Shown here piece after piece: positions 21,891 to 33,214 of a DNA stretch of 64,000 bases. The stretch spans positions 28,139,763 to 28,203,762 of the forward strand of contig JAKSZT010053883.1 of NCBI GenBank assembly GCA_026826555.1, given 5' to 3'. Under the pieces are notes generated by a model that saw only the letters and a list, made by a program, of their open reading frames with translations, did not search any database and had not been told where the DNA came from. The position numbers and the translations under genes are program-made. This DNA comes from Tolypeutes matacus. Its lineage: Eukaryota > Chordata > Mammalia > Cingulata > Chlamyphoridae. Within the stretch, counting starts at the first letter, position 1. Every line of letters begins with the position of its first letter.

Positions 21891-23739
21891 TTCTAGGGTA
21901 GATAAGTCTGGTGATGGATTGGTGATGAGTGAGGGAGAGAGAGAGTGGAGCTCACATCCCTGTCTCCTGGCATCATTCCCCTTTCTTCTGATAACTGCCC
22001 AATGTTCATCTGGGGCCTGCCCTCTCCCCAGTCTTAGCCCATGTGGCTTCATAGGGCCCCATATGACCAAGCCTAAGCTAATCATTTTCTCACACCTAAC
22101 CTACTCAGGGATGGGCAGATGATTCAATCAGAGCCAACTTCTGAGAATGCAGGGAAGGGATGCAAGTAATCTTCCTTGGTGGCCTTGAACCTGGCAGGAT
22201 AAGATGCTGCAGCTGCTTTGCCCAGGTAGAACCTGAGAATAAAGCCAAGAAAAGGCAGATCCGAGAGATGGAAAAAAAAACAAAATTCTATTCTCATTGC
22301 CTGGGTCCTGAATCCATCCTTGTTTACAGTCAGTGTACACCTAAACTCTTCCTTACATTAGCTTTTAATTTGGTTTTTTACATAACTCCATTCTGTGTTG
22401 GGTTTTCCATCTCTGACAAAAGAAAGACTCTGCTGATCACTTTAAGAAAACCCAATATATAAAAATCTTACTTTACAAATCAGACAAATGAAGAGCTGAT
22501 TACTTCTATTTAAAAAGGATTCACTCACAGCTTCCTTTGAAGAGAGCCTCCCCAAGGTATGAAGTATAGAATTTGATTTATTAAATTTGATTTACACATG
22601 ACCTTTTCAGGGGGACAATCTTAAATGCAAAGTAAGAGCTTCTCTACCAGGATAATTGCTCTCAAAAGCCACTCAAGTTTGACTTTTAGGGGGCCAGCCA
22701 GGGTACCCCACCCCCAAACACCAACTGCCATGCCCTATCTTTTAGGGTCTAAATTTGATTTCAAGCCTCTTGATCCCCAAACTCTAAGATCCAACCTACC
22801 TACAGAAGGACCTGCAGCTGAGGTACAAGTTGTCCCCAAGTATAAACTGGTGGTATTTGTATTGTTTTTAAACTCCTAATAGAAAACAAGCTCAAAATGT
22901 GATTCCTTGATACATTCATTATTTATTCATTATTTTTACTGGTAGCACAGAATGCAAGGGCTCTGTTTCTCTGGGCATCACTGGGGTTTCTACTCTATAG
23001 GTAGAGGTTTTCTGCCGCCAGGGAGAGAAATTCTGCACAGCCCTGGCTCAGTGTTCAGGGCAAAGCACAAGGTGCTCTTTAGCATCTGCATCTGCCCAGA
23101 CTAAAATTAGGATCTGGTTTTATTCTTCACTGTCCAGCACATGGTAGAGGCTCACTGCCTGGATCTTAGTTGGATGATCCAATGATTAGATCAGTATCTG
23201 GAGAGTCTAAAACGGTTACCTTAGTCATGAGGCGAGGCTATCATGGGGGAACATCATTCCTGTTCTGGAAAATCCTTTGTTCTGAAACTCAGGTGTGCCC
23301 AGGTTATTCTGTGGAATAGAGTCCATCATGGGGCAGGAACAACATCCCTGAGTCTCTAACATAAAACTACTTTCCAGGTCTGGAAATATGATTTCTCAGT
23401 TCTAGCCTTTAAATTGCTCCCCCTCTGTCTCAGGGCTTTTGTAAATGCCTTTATTTCCAACCTAGCAAGCTTCTTGCATTTCCTCCCCCAACGTGTTAAA
23501 AAGAGCAATAACACTAGATTTTTCTTTCCAGGCCAGTGCAGGTTCCTAGTGCTCTTACTGGTTCCCTGGGTCTTATTTTTCACCCTAGAGTCTCCTGCTC
23601 CTACCTGCAAATCAGCCGGGGCTTACTTCCTTTCAGTTTCTCTTCCTCTCTTGTCCTTCCATTGAAAGGAGCAGAGGGCTGAGCTAATCTTACTCCTCCG
23701 TTCACAACATCTGCCTGTTTAAGGTTCTACTTTCATTAG
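21891..23739. other. No gene; mostly unclassified
   Basis: Weak LTR-like sequence at 22080-22270 ('atgattcaatcagagccaac') but too decayed to call. Frames at 22160-22462, 22625-22879 and 23356-23665 show no family resemblance. Confidence 0.45.
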
Positions 23740-24260
23740 ATTTTGGTTTTTCATTTTTCATCCCCATTCCACAGTCCCATTTCCCACAAGCACTTACTAT
23801 TGTATGCTTTGGTAAATGCTCTTAGATATGAATATATCCATGAAAAATCTGTAATATTACTTTGTGAATGAATTTGCTTTAAATGTATGTAAGTGGCAGT
23901 GTGCTACACACCTCATGCTGTTTCTTTTTTACTTTCATCACTCTCTTTTACAGTTCTAGTCGTGTTGCTCTGTATATACCATTTTGTTGTTTAAACTTCT
24001 ACATTGTATTCCATAAAAGCAACCTCTATATTTTGCCTATACATATTTTAGTGATAAAAATCTTGGTGGCCTAAAACCCCCTGCCATCACCAACAATGAT
24101 ACTCTGAACATCTTTGTCCATGTCCCAAGATGAACCGGAGCCTGGAGTTGTCTGGGGGTATATACACAGATGTGAGGTTGCCAGGTCACAGGGTGTGTGC
24201 ACACTTAATTTCACTAAGTGGGTTCTAGAATGGCTGTACTAGAAGCAAGTTGGTTTCTCT
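23740..24260 (-). mobile_element. Old L1 3'UTR fragment
   Basis: Antisense L1 tail: 'attgtattccataaaagcaa', 'caacaatgatactctgaaca', 'gaggttgccaggtcacaggg' and 'agaatggctgtactagaagc'. Confidence 0.65.
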
Positions 24261-24269
24261 AGGCTCTTC

Positions 24270-24425
24270 TAACCATACAGTAATGATAAGTATTTTCATT
24301 TGCATGACCCTTTCCGATTTTCACGTCATTTTATTTACTCCTCATGATAAATATTTTGAGATAAATAAGACAGCTAGTATCTCCACTTTGCACTTGAGGA
24401 AAATGAGGCTGTAACACTGGGTTTG
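24270..24425 (-). mobile_element. MIR SINE fragment
   Basis: Antisense MIR: 'tttatttactcctcatgata', 'actttgcacttgaggaaaat', 'gaggctgtaacac'. Confidence 0.7.
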
Positions 24426-24547
24426 ATAGTGTGTATGCTGGAAATCAATACCTAGGGACTGGGTTTAGCCTATGTCCCAAAAGAATCATGGGTGAGATTT
24501 CGAGATCAACTCCAGGAGGACATTGAGAGATAAAAAGGCATGTCTCT

Positions 24548-24835
24548 AGGCTAGTTGTTCTCAACCCTGGCTGCACATTAGAATTACTTGGGGAGCTTTT
24601 AGGAAATGCTGAGGGTCATGCTTTGCTCAAGACCAAGTAAATCATATCCCATGGGGGTGGAGCCTTGCATATGTATTTTAATAGCTCCTGAGGTAATTTT
24701 TTTTAGGAGGTACCAGGGATTGAACCTGGGACCTCGTACATGGGAGGCAGGTGCTTAACCACTGAGCTACACCCATTCACCTCTAAGGTAATTTTAATAT
24801 GCAGCCAGGGCTGAAAATCTTACCCTGGTCTAAAG
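24548..24835 (+). mobile_element. MER5A hAT transposon split by a SINE
   Basis: Begins 'gttgttctcaaccctggctg' with 'cacattagaattacttgggg' and ends 'ttttaatatgcagccagggc', matching both MER5A termini. The SINE at 24701-24785 interrupts it. hAT termini without transposase. Confidence 0.85.
24691..24795 (-). mobile_element. Monomeric DAS-type SINE in MER5A
   Basis: Antisense SINE: T-run (A-tail), 'gattgaacctgggacctcg' (B-box side), 'gtgcttaaccactgagctac' (A-box side). Flanked by 'aggtaatttt' at 24691-24700 and 24786-24795, the target duplication, so the SINE is about 24701-24785. It is younger than the MER5A. Confidence 0.9.
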
Positions 24836-25529
24836 GGCCTGGGCTTAGAGGGAGGAGGACCTGACATTCACCACTGTGCACATCGGTGTGATGGTTTAGA
24901 CACCTGGTGGCAAAAACCAAGCCCTGAAGGTAAGACAGATGATAAATGATGAGAACAGTGACTGCAACTACTAGCATCCACCATTCAACAGAAGGATAAC
25001 ACAACAGGATCTCATCACCACTAGTTCAAGGTCTGCAGGGCACTGAATTACACAGAATGTTTTAACTTATGCATAATAATTAAAAACTCTAAACTTCCCA
25101 ATGTTTGAATAATTACAGAAATATGTGAAATCTTAGGCCATTAGCAAGACTGCCAGGGATCATTACCCAGGTTTGGTGAGTGCCCCTCTGATACACGTGC
25201 CCGATGCCCTGTCCAAGGTTCTGAAGCCCACAGTGCTTTTTGCTGGCTTGTTTCTCTTAGCAGGGGGCAGGTTCCCAGGGCCATCCAGCACAAGCAGTCT
25301 GGCCCCCTGCAGAGTCAATTTCTCTCTTCTGTAGGCAAATCCCTCACCACACTGATGTTCTCAGACCATGGAGAAAGTTCAATCTCCAAACTTCCAGCAA
25401 TGGTGCTGGCCCTGAAAATGACTCTCCCTTTTTAAGCCTGATTCCTTGTTTTCCTTTCTGATATATTTCAAAATAATTATAATATTCAATGGTAAAAATG
25501 GCCTGTAATACAAGGAAGAGAAGACATTG
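24836..25529. other. No gene or named repeat seen
   Basis: About 700 unclassified bases; the minus-strand frame at 24783-25004 partly overlaps MER5A. Confidence 0.5.
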
Positions 25530-25775
25530 GAAAGTATATTATTAACATGAGTTGAACACTCTTCTATGAGCCAGGAAATTGCTATAAACTTTGCACTCTT
25601 TATCTTGTTTAACCTTAACTAACATCCTAATAATCCTTATTTTATGTATACTACTTTATGCATATAATAGTAGAGGCCCAGAAAAGTTAAGTGACTTATC
25701 CAAGACAAATTAACTAAAAAGGAGACAGCAAAATTATTCAAACAGTGGTCTTTCTGATTCCAAAATCTGAAAATC
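25530..25775 (-). mobile_element. MIR SINE
   Basis: Antisense MIR: 'attattaacatgagttgaac', 'ccttattttatgtatactac', 'cagaaaagttaagtgactta'. Confidence 0.75.
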
Positions 25776-26231
25776 ATCTACATTAATGAAAATCAAACCT
25801 GTTTCCAATTATTACCCACACAAAAGATGACATACTTCTCTCATATACCCTATTTGTATTTTGCAACTTTAACTGTCAGTGATTCTTCTTGGTATATAAT
25901 CTAAATACTTCCCAAGATAATTTCAACATCCTGGAAAGATGGAGATGATCTGCTGAGAATTACATCTTTGAGCTAGCTCATTTAATTAGAAAGGAAATTT
26001 CAGTCTATTGTAGATGGATTAAAACCTCAAATACCTACTGGTTTGGGCTGTGAAAACCCATCCTGTACAGTCAAGATTTCCAGGAAAAAATGCCTGGGGA
26101 TAGGCCAAAGTGAAGCTCTGGGTCCCGCCATGGGCAAAGAAGATGTGGTTACTCTCAGTGGCTCCTCAAGGGCCCCATGCTGTTGCTTGCATCTCATTCA
26201 TGAAGCAAGTCCAGGGAAATGTAGTGTCTCT

Positions 26232-26385
26232 AAAGCAGCAGTTCTTCAAATATATCCCTAGACCAGGAGCATCAGTATCACCTGGGAATTTGTTAGCTAT
26301 TCAAATACTTGAAGCCTACCTTAGACTCACTGAGCCAGAAACTCTGGGGGGTAAGTCCCTTTAGTCTGTGTTTTTAATAGATTTT
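26232..26385 (+). mobile_element. hAT-type (MER5/MER20-group) transposon remnant
   Basis: 'agcagttcttcaaatatatc', 'gcatcagtatcacctgggaa', 'gaagcctaccttagactcac' and 'agaaactctgggggg' follow the order of a hAT-Charlie non-autonomous element. Confidence 0.6.
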
Positions 26386-26554
26386 ACACATGCATACAGA
26401 CACATACACACACATATTAGGGTTTGGGGAGGGACTGCCTTTAAAGCTTCTGCTGGTAAGTAAAGAAAGTGCCAAAGTATGTCTGTATTGCCTGTGGGAA
26501 TCCAGGAAAGCAATCCCCTGGTCTGTTCAAAGTCATCTAAAGACAAATAGAAAA

Positions 26555-26720
26555 ACATGCTACCATAGCATTATTTCTCTGCTAAAAACTGGAAGTGGTT
26601 ACCTATTGCCCACTGTTCTTAGCTTGAACATCTTGGCCTGCTTTTCCAGGTTATTTCTGCCTGATTGCATTCTATCCATCCAGCTTTAACCCCTTCTCCT
26701 TCCCCCCTCAGGCACAAAGT
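26555..26720 (+). mobile_element. Possible L2 fragment
   Basis: 'aaaaactggaagtggttacc', 'catcttggcctgc' and 'tctatccatccagctttaac' look like the L2 ORF2-3' junction; weak. Confidence 0.4.
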
Positions 26721-28016
26721 GCTATAGATTGAGATGTAGAGATTTGGATGGGGAGGGGGTGATAGAGAGGAATGAAACCAAAATATAATTTTTCTGAAGA
26801 TTTGTCATTTGTCAGGAAATAACACATTTCCCCCCAAATTTTTGCTTCTTTGCAGGCTCTTACATCCCTAAATATACAAAACATGATCATCTTCTGAGCA
26901 AACCAAGTCATACATAATGCATTTTTATTGGCACCTTGAATAAAGATATGGCAGACATGAATATCAAATGTGCAGATGAAAAAGCTGAGAGGAGGCTCAC
27001 AACTGGTGAACAGAGAGCCCAAGAGCACCTGGCTGCTCTTGCAAAGCCAAAAAGATTCTGCTGGAGGAATTGTACCCCACAGTCTGGGAAAGACATGCAG
27101 ATGCAGTCTCTAAACCACTGTTAGTTTTCTATGAGGTATCAAGGAGAATGATTGAGGTGCTTATAGCTGCAGGTGGAGAAATGTAGTTCATTTTAAAAAC
27201 GAATTAAAAGGTGGATTCTTCAAACTCTTAACTAGTGAGTTTTGTGAATACTTTGGAGATACAGCAAGGAGCCTGGGAACCAGTATGAATTTACCAAACA
27301 AGAGTTTTGTTTAAGGATTCAGGGATGTTTGGCTTGAAAGGGGGGAACTTTATATATACATGGGTCTTTATATACCTGAAGAAAACTATTATGCTGTGTA
27401 GATATTTAGGGCAGAAAATGTTGAAGATACAGTGACTTGGAGATCATCAAGTCTTTTCCTCCACTCACAGATGGACACCAAAGCTGAGGGAGGCAATGTG
27501 ACTTCAAAGCTAAGATTACCACGATTGATTTCTGCTCCTTTTACATCACACTGAGCAACTCATAAAGAAAAGGTGGTAAAAGATGAAATTCATTTCCTAT
27601 TTTCCAGGATCCCTAAACTGGTAGAAAGCTCTACAATCTATAAAGTTCTACACACATGTAAGTTGCTGTTATCATCATTCAGAATATCAGGTTCAGTTCT
27701 TGACCTCTTCCCACTCAACATTTTTAGAAATGTCTAAAGAAGGGCATTGATTTTCTGATAAGAAGTTGGGATCAGACACTGAGTATATTTGGATGGCTCA
27801 AAAAATGAGGTAAATCTAGCCTGAGGAAATCTAACCAGACTGATATTAAGTCAGATATTTAATGTAAAAAGCCAATGGACCAGCAGCCAAATCTATGGAA
27901 GAGTGGAATAAATTCTTTCGGAGCTTAATCTTAGTAAATAGTTGCCCAACCAGTTGTCTTCAGTTGTATTATTATGAAAACTGTATCTACAGAACAAATA
28001 AGACAATAGTCCTGTT
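26721..28016. other. No gene or named repeat seen
   Basis: 1.3 kb unclassified. The opposing frames at 26908-27124 overlap one another and carry no motif. Confidence 0.5.
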
Positions 28017-28110
28017 GCTCTGGCCAGCACTCATTATGTTCCATTATAGTATTATGCTCTATTCCAGTCATTACCCTTTAAGAAAGACCTTCATTTAATG
28101 GGCATTTCTG
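28017..28110. repeat. Long direct repeat flanking L1, left copy
   Basis: 94 bases starting 'gctctggccagcactc' and ending 'aatgggcatttctg'. The counterpart at 31417-31507 begins 'gctctggtcaaccccc' and ends 'aatgggcttttctg'. By eye about 80 percent of positions agree over the full length. The L1 body lies exactly between them, next to a T-rich stretch (its A-tail in antisense). Confidence 0.8.
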
Positions 28111-30344
28111 TTTGTTTATTTGTTTGTTTTTATTAGAGAAGTTGTAGGTTTACAGAAAAATCATGCAGAAAATAACAGAGTTCCCGTATACCCCACACAC
28201 ACACAGTTTCCCTGTTATTAACATTTAGTACTAGTGTGATATCTTTGTTACAGTTGATGAAACAATATTATAATTATACTAATAAATACAGTCCATAGTT
28301 TACACTAGGGCTCACAGTTTATGTTGTACAGTGTCCTGTGGTGTTTTGTGTGTGTATGTGATATATACAACTTAACTCCCCCCCTTTTAATCACATTAAA
28401 ATATATAATTCAGTGGTGTTAATTATGTTCACAATGTTATGCTACCACCACTACCATCCAGTGCCAAAACTTTTCCATCACCCCAAAAAGAAACTCTGTG
28501 CCAATTAAACATTAACTCCCCATTCTCCAGTCCTACCCTGACTCCTGGTAACCTGTATTCTAGTTTCTGAGTCTTTGAACGTGCTTATTCAAATTATTTC
28601 ATATTGTGAGATCATACACTATGTGCCCTTTTGTGCCTGGCTTATTTCACTCAACATGATGTCTTCTGGGTTCATCCTTATTGTCACACGTATCAGAATT
28701 TCATTCCTTTCTATGACTGAGTAATATTCCATCGAATGTATGTACCACATTTTGTTTATCCATTCATCAATTGATAGTCACTTGGTTTGCTTCCATCTTT
28801 TGGCAATTATGAATATCTATCTGTGTGCAATAGCTGTTTGATTCCCTGCTTTCAATTCTTTGGGTTACACACCTAGAGGTGAGATTGGCAGGTCATATGG
28901 TAATTCTATACTTAAATTTCTGAGGAACCACCAAACTTTTCCACAGCAGCTGCATCATTTTACATTCCCACCAGCAATGAACTCCATATCCTTTCCAACA
29001 CTTATTTCCCCCCCACCTTTTTTTTTTAGTAGCCATTATAGTGGATATGAAATGGTATCTCATTGTTGTTTTGATTTGCATGTCCCTAATGGTTAATGAT
29101 GTTGAGCATAGTTTCATGTGCTTTTTGGCCATTTGTATATCTTCTTTAGAGAAATGTCTATGCATGCCTTTTGCCCATTTTTAATTTGATTGTTCATCTT
29201 TTGTTGTTGAGGTGTAGGATTTCTTTACAAATTCTGATTAAACCTTTATCAGATATGTGGTTCCAAATATTATCTATTATTCTGGAAGTTGTCTTTTTAC
29301 TTTCATGATAAAGTCCTTTGATGAGCAAAAGGTGTTAATTTTGGTGAAGTCCCTTTTATCTATTTTTTTCTTTTGTTGCTCATTCTTTTGGTAAAGTCTA
29401 AGAAACCATTGCCTAACACAGGGACCTGAAGATGTTTCCCTACATTTTCTTTTACTAGGAATTTCATGTTTTTGAATCTTATATTTAGGCCTTTGATCCA
29501 TTTTAAGTTAATTTTTGTATATGGTTTGAGGTAGGTGCCCACTGCCATTCTTTTGCATGTCGATATCCAATTTCCTAGCACCATTTGTTGAAGAAACTCT
29601 TCTTCCCCATTGAAAGGGCTTGGCGCCCTTGTCAAAAATCAACTGGTCAGAGACATGAGGATTTATTTCTGAACTTTCAATTCTATTCCATTGGTCTACA
29701 TGTCTGTCCTTGTGCCTGTTCCATGCTGTTTTGATTACTGTAGCTTTGTAGTAAGTTTTAAGATTGGAAAGTGTGAGTCCTCCAACTTGGCTCTTCCTTT
29801 TAAATATGATTTTAGCTATCTAGAGCCCCTTACCCTCCCATGTAAATTTGATGATTGGCTTTTCCAATTTTGCAAAGAAGGCTATTGGAATTTTGATGGG
29901 ATTGATTTGAATCTGTAAGTCAATTTGGGCAGAAGCAATATCTTTTTTAAGGAGTCATAATACCGCTCAAAGTAAATCAGTAAATTAATGTGGGCTTTTT
30001 TTGCAAGCTAATTATAAGAATAACAAATAAGTTTCTTTCTAGCACACCTTCACCGAGTGTCCAAATATCCTAGCATATTATTTCTTATACTACCAGTACC
30101 TGAGGTAGCTCTTCACCTTGATGATGGATTCAGGAGCAGCAATATGCTGTGTCTAGTATACAGTATTTACTATGGATGTGCTTCTGTGCCAATATCGGGA
30201 AAGTTTCGGTTCCAATCACTAGGTGGCTTTCTTTCTTCCTGTCTGGTTTCTTTTCCTTAGCAAACCATCGGGAGAGTTCCTCCAGTCAGCACTGAAGTCT
30301 GCTCTGTGGCTTACTTACCATCACTGCCGATGCCTGATAGGTAG

Positions 30345-30540
30345 TGCCAAACAGTACTAGCTTTGGAGATCATCTTCTGTTCTCTTCCTGGCTCCACCTC
30401 TCACTAGGTATGTGTCCTTGAGAAAATCACATAACCTATCCAAACCTCATTCTCTAATCTATAAAATGGGCATAATAATACCTACCTTCTGGAGTTATAG
30501 TAAGAATTAAATTAAATGTCATTTGAAAAGAAGCTAGAGT
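30345..30540 (+). mobile_element. MIR SINE
   Basis: Sense MIR: 'caaacagtactagctttgga', 'tccttgagaaaatcacataa', 'atctataaaatgggcataat'. Confidence 0.85.
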
Positions 30541-30544
30541 TTTC

Positions 30545-30645
30545 AGCTGGCAACTATTTAAAGACAAGACCTGTGTCTTGCTCATCTCTATTCTCAGTGC
30601 CTAGCACCTAATAGGTAGACAGTTATTAATTGTTTTGTGGACTTG
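30545..30645 (+). mobile_element. L2 LINE 3' end
   Basis: 'gacaagacctgtgtcttgct', 'ctcagtgcctagcacctaat' and 'ggtagacagttattaattgt' are the L2 terminal motifs. Confidence 0.7.
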
Positions 30646-30990
30646 ATCAGCAGAGATACAATTGACATCTTAACAATATTTAGTCTTCCAATCCATGAAC
30701 ATGGAATGTCCTTCCATTTATTTAGGTCTTCCTTGATTTGTTTTAGCAGTGTTTCATAGTTTTCCATTAATAAGTCCTTGGTTAAAGGTATTCCTGGATA
30801 TTGATTCTTTTAGTTGCTATTGTAAATGGAATTTTTTTTCTTGATTTCCTCTTCAGATTTTTTTTACTAGTGTGTAGAAACACTAATGATTTTTGCATGT
30901 TGACCACTTTCCTGAATTTGTTTATTAGTTCCAATAGCTTTGTTGTGGATTTTTCAAGATTTTTTTATATATAGGAATATGTCTTTCTGC

Positions 30991-31252
30991 AAATAGGGAA
31001 AGTTTGTTTTTGTTTTTGAAGTACCGGGACCAGGGATTGAATCCGGGGACCTCGTAAGTGGGAAGCTGGCACTCAACCACTGAACCACAACAGCTCCCCT
31101 GAGTTGATTTTTTTCATTGGTTTGCTTGTTGTTTGTTTTTTTTGTTTGTTTGTTTTTAGAGGCACTGGGAACCATACCCATGACCGACCATGTGGGAAGC
31201 AGGTGCTCAACTGCTTGAGCCACATCCACTGCCCTGAAAATAGGGTAAGTTT
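30991..31252 (-). mobile_element. Dimeric DAS-type SINE in L1
   Basis: T-rich tail, first monomer ('gattgaatccggggacctcg', 'cactcaaccactgaaccaca'), T/G linker, second monomer ('gtgggaagcaggtgctcaac'). Flanked by 'aaatagggaaagttt' (30991-31005) and 'aaatagggtaagttt' (31238-31252), a 15-bp duplication with one mismatch. The body is therefore about 31006-31237. Confidence 0.9.
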
Positions 31253-31416
31253 TATTTCTTCCCATCCAATGTGGATGCCTTTTTTTCCCTTGCCTAATTG
31301 CTCTGGCTAGAACTTGCAATACAACATTGTATAACAGTGGTGACAGTGGACATCCTTGTCTGATTCCTGATCTTAGAGGGAAAGTTTTCAGTCCTTCACC
31401 ATTAAGTAAGATGTTA

Positions 31417-31507
31417 GCTCTGGTCAACCCCCACCATGGTCCATTGTGGTATTATGTTCTATGCCAATCCTTATCCTTTAAGAAGAACCATCTAATGGGC
31501 TTTTCTG
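31417..31507. repeat. Long direct repeat flanking L1, right copy
   Basis: Partner of 28017-28110. If both are the target-site duplication of the L1, it is several times longer than usual (commonly 7-20 bp). Confidence 0.8.
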
Positions 31508-32256
31508 CTCTAATGAGGAGCAACTGAAGAAATAGGAGTGATTCCACTTGAAGAGAAGAAGTTTGCAAAGAGCTTTTGCAGTTACCTTAGGGTAAGACTG
31601 CCAAGTGAGAGAGAATTTAAGCTCAGTCTAGGATGCTCCACAGAGCAAAATAAGGACCATTCAATTGCCAATTCAGGGCAATTTGTGCTCAACATAAGGA
31701 AGTTCTTTCTAATAATCCATCTTCTAAAATTTAAATGAGTTTGTGTGAAAGTGAGTTCTCCATCATTCAGTATTCCAGAAGAAGACAAATGGCTACTTTT
31801 CAGTGCTGTGGTGGAGGACATTCGTACCCAGAGAAAGAAGATTAATGAAATGGGCCCCTGTATCCTCTAGTTCTATCAAATTTTCTAATGCCTAAAGTAA
31901 GATAGTTGTTTTAGATTTGTAGAGAGTATTCAAAGAAATAAGTATTGCACATGGCTCAAGAATATTCTACATTTCCAAAACCCACACCCAAAACTTTTTC
32001 AATTTGATTCAATGTTTTCATCGAAAACACAAAAATGCTCTACTTTTTCCCATTACCACAACTTTGTCAGCACTCTTTCTTCTTGTATCCATTTATCCAA
32101 GTCTAACCATGACCCAGCTACAGTCCTCGAAAACTGCACACAAGGCTAATATTTTCTTCCTCGGATCACCTAACTGCACTTCAAACACTATTAGTGTAGC
32201 CAGTTTTAACAAAGGTGAGTGCTTCTGTGAAGTTGTCAGGAATTGGAGTGGGATGG
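31508..32256. other. No gene or named repeat seen
   Basis: Unclassified; frames on both strands at 31538-31821 overlap and are uninformative. Confidence 0.5.
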
Positions 32257-32883
32257 TGTATTAGTCAGCCAAAGGGGTGCTGATGGCAAAATACTAGAAA
32301 TTGGTTGGTTTTTATAAAGGGTATTTATTTGGGGTAGAAGCTTACAGTTACCGGGCCATAAAGCATAAGTTTCCTCTCTCACCAAAGTCTGTTGCTACGT
32401 GTTGGAGGAAGGCATCTGCCGACGTTTGCCAGGGTTCAGGCTTCTTGGGTTCCTCTCTTCCCGGGGCTGCATTTCTCTCTGGGCTTAGCTCCTCTGTTTC
32501 CTCCACAAGGTCAGCTGTAGACTATGAGGCTCTCTAGGCTTTGCTTCTCTCCACATGGCCAGCTGTGAACTCTCAGGTGACTGGCTCGTCTCTATCCTGG
32601 GAGCTTCTCTCCTTCCTCACAACCAAGCTCCCCCGTCTGCTCGCCTCCCCAGGCTCCAGCATCAAAACTCCAACATCAGAACTGCTTCAACTCTGTCCTT
32701 TGTCATACCTTTTATATTTGATTCCCCACCCACCAAGGGGTGGAGCTCAATGCCCTACTGATGTGGCCCAGTCAACGCCCTAATCATAACTTAATCATGC
32801 CCAGATTAACAGACCAGTTTACAAGCATAATCCAATATCTATTTTTGGGATTCATAACTATATCAAACTGCCAAACTGCTACA
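32257..32883 (-). mobile_element. ERVL-type solo LTR, exact 5-bp target duplication
   Basis: Plus-strand ends are TGTATTAG and GCTACA; the 5-bp target duplication GATGG is exact at 32252-32256 and 32884-32888. Length 627 bp. Same family as 52123-52721 (opposite strand). The plus strand here, antisense to the LTR, holds a 78-codon frame (32301-32537) whose peptide recurs in the other LTR. A solo LTR with no internal genes. Confidence 0.93.
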
Positions 32884-33214
32884 GATGGCAAAGAAGCAGA
32901 ATCTCCCATCCTTGCTGCCAGGTAGTAATTGAGATGGGATTCTATATTTTTCCTGATGCAAACTTTTCCACCCGACATGTAGGACTGCCATAGGTTGGTG
33001 AGGGAGTCAGAGTTCAGAGCTCATAAAAACTATGGTCCTTATTAGAGACTTGAATCCGATTTTGATCTTCTGATGAGTTCAGCTGGACCATACACTGCTT
33101 TGAGATGCTCTTTTGCGTATAACCCATCCTAAACAAATGAGCAGTATGATTTCATTAATACACACAGCAGGTGTGTATTAATACAGCTCTCAGGTGTCAC
33201 AAGTGATTCTAAGT
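32884..33214. other. No gene or named repeat seen
   Basis: About 330 unclassified bases. Confidence 0.5.

Larger units (their letters stand above)
29945..30650. other. Segment with older repeats inside the L1
   Basis: L1 sequence stops at 'tttgggcagaagcaatatct' and resumes at 'cagagatacaattgacatct', so the two L1 pieces abut in the consensus with a short overlap. The 706 bases between are ordinary-looking DNA with a sense MIR (30345-30540) and a sense L2 3' end (30545-30645). Those families are older than this L1 should be. Confidence 0.7.
28111..31416 (-). mobile_element. 5'-truncated L1, minus strand, interrupted
   Basis: The antisense A-tail (28111-28132) is followed by a 3'UTR/ORF2-end ('gagtaatattccatcgaatg', 'ccaccagcaatgaactcc') and ORF2. 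Near 31260-31427 the minus strand encodes a reverse-transcriptase segment with the GIRQGCPLSPLLYN motif, typical of the LINE RT palm/thumb side. Truncated at its 5' end at about 31416. Split by 29945-30650 and by the SINE at 31006-31237. Many stops; inactive. Confidence 0.85.

Noticed and set aside
30954..31427. 157-codon minus-strand frame with a reverse-transcriptase motif
   Set aside because: Not a gene: it is an L1 ORF2 remnant into which a SINE has inserted, so the C-terminal half is SINE sequence.
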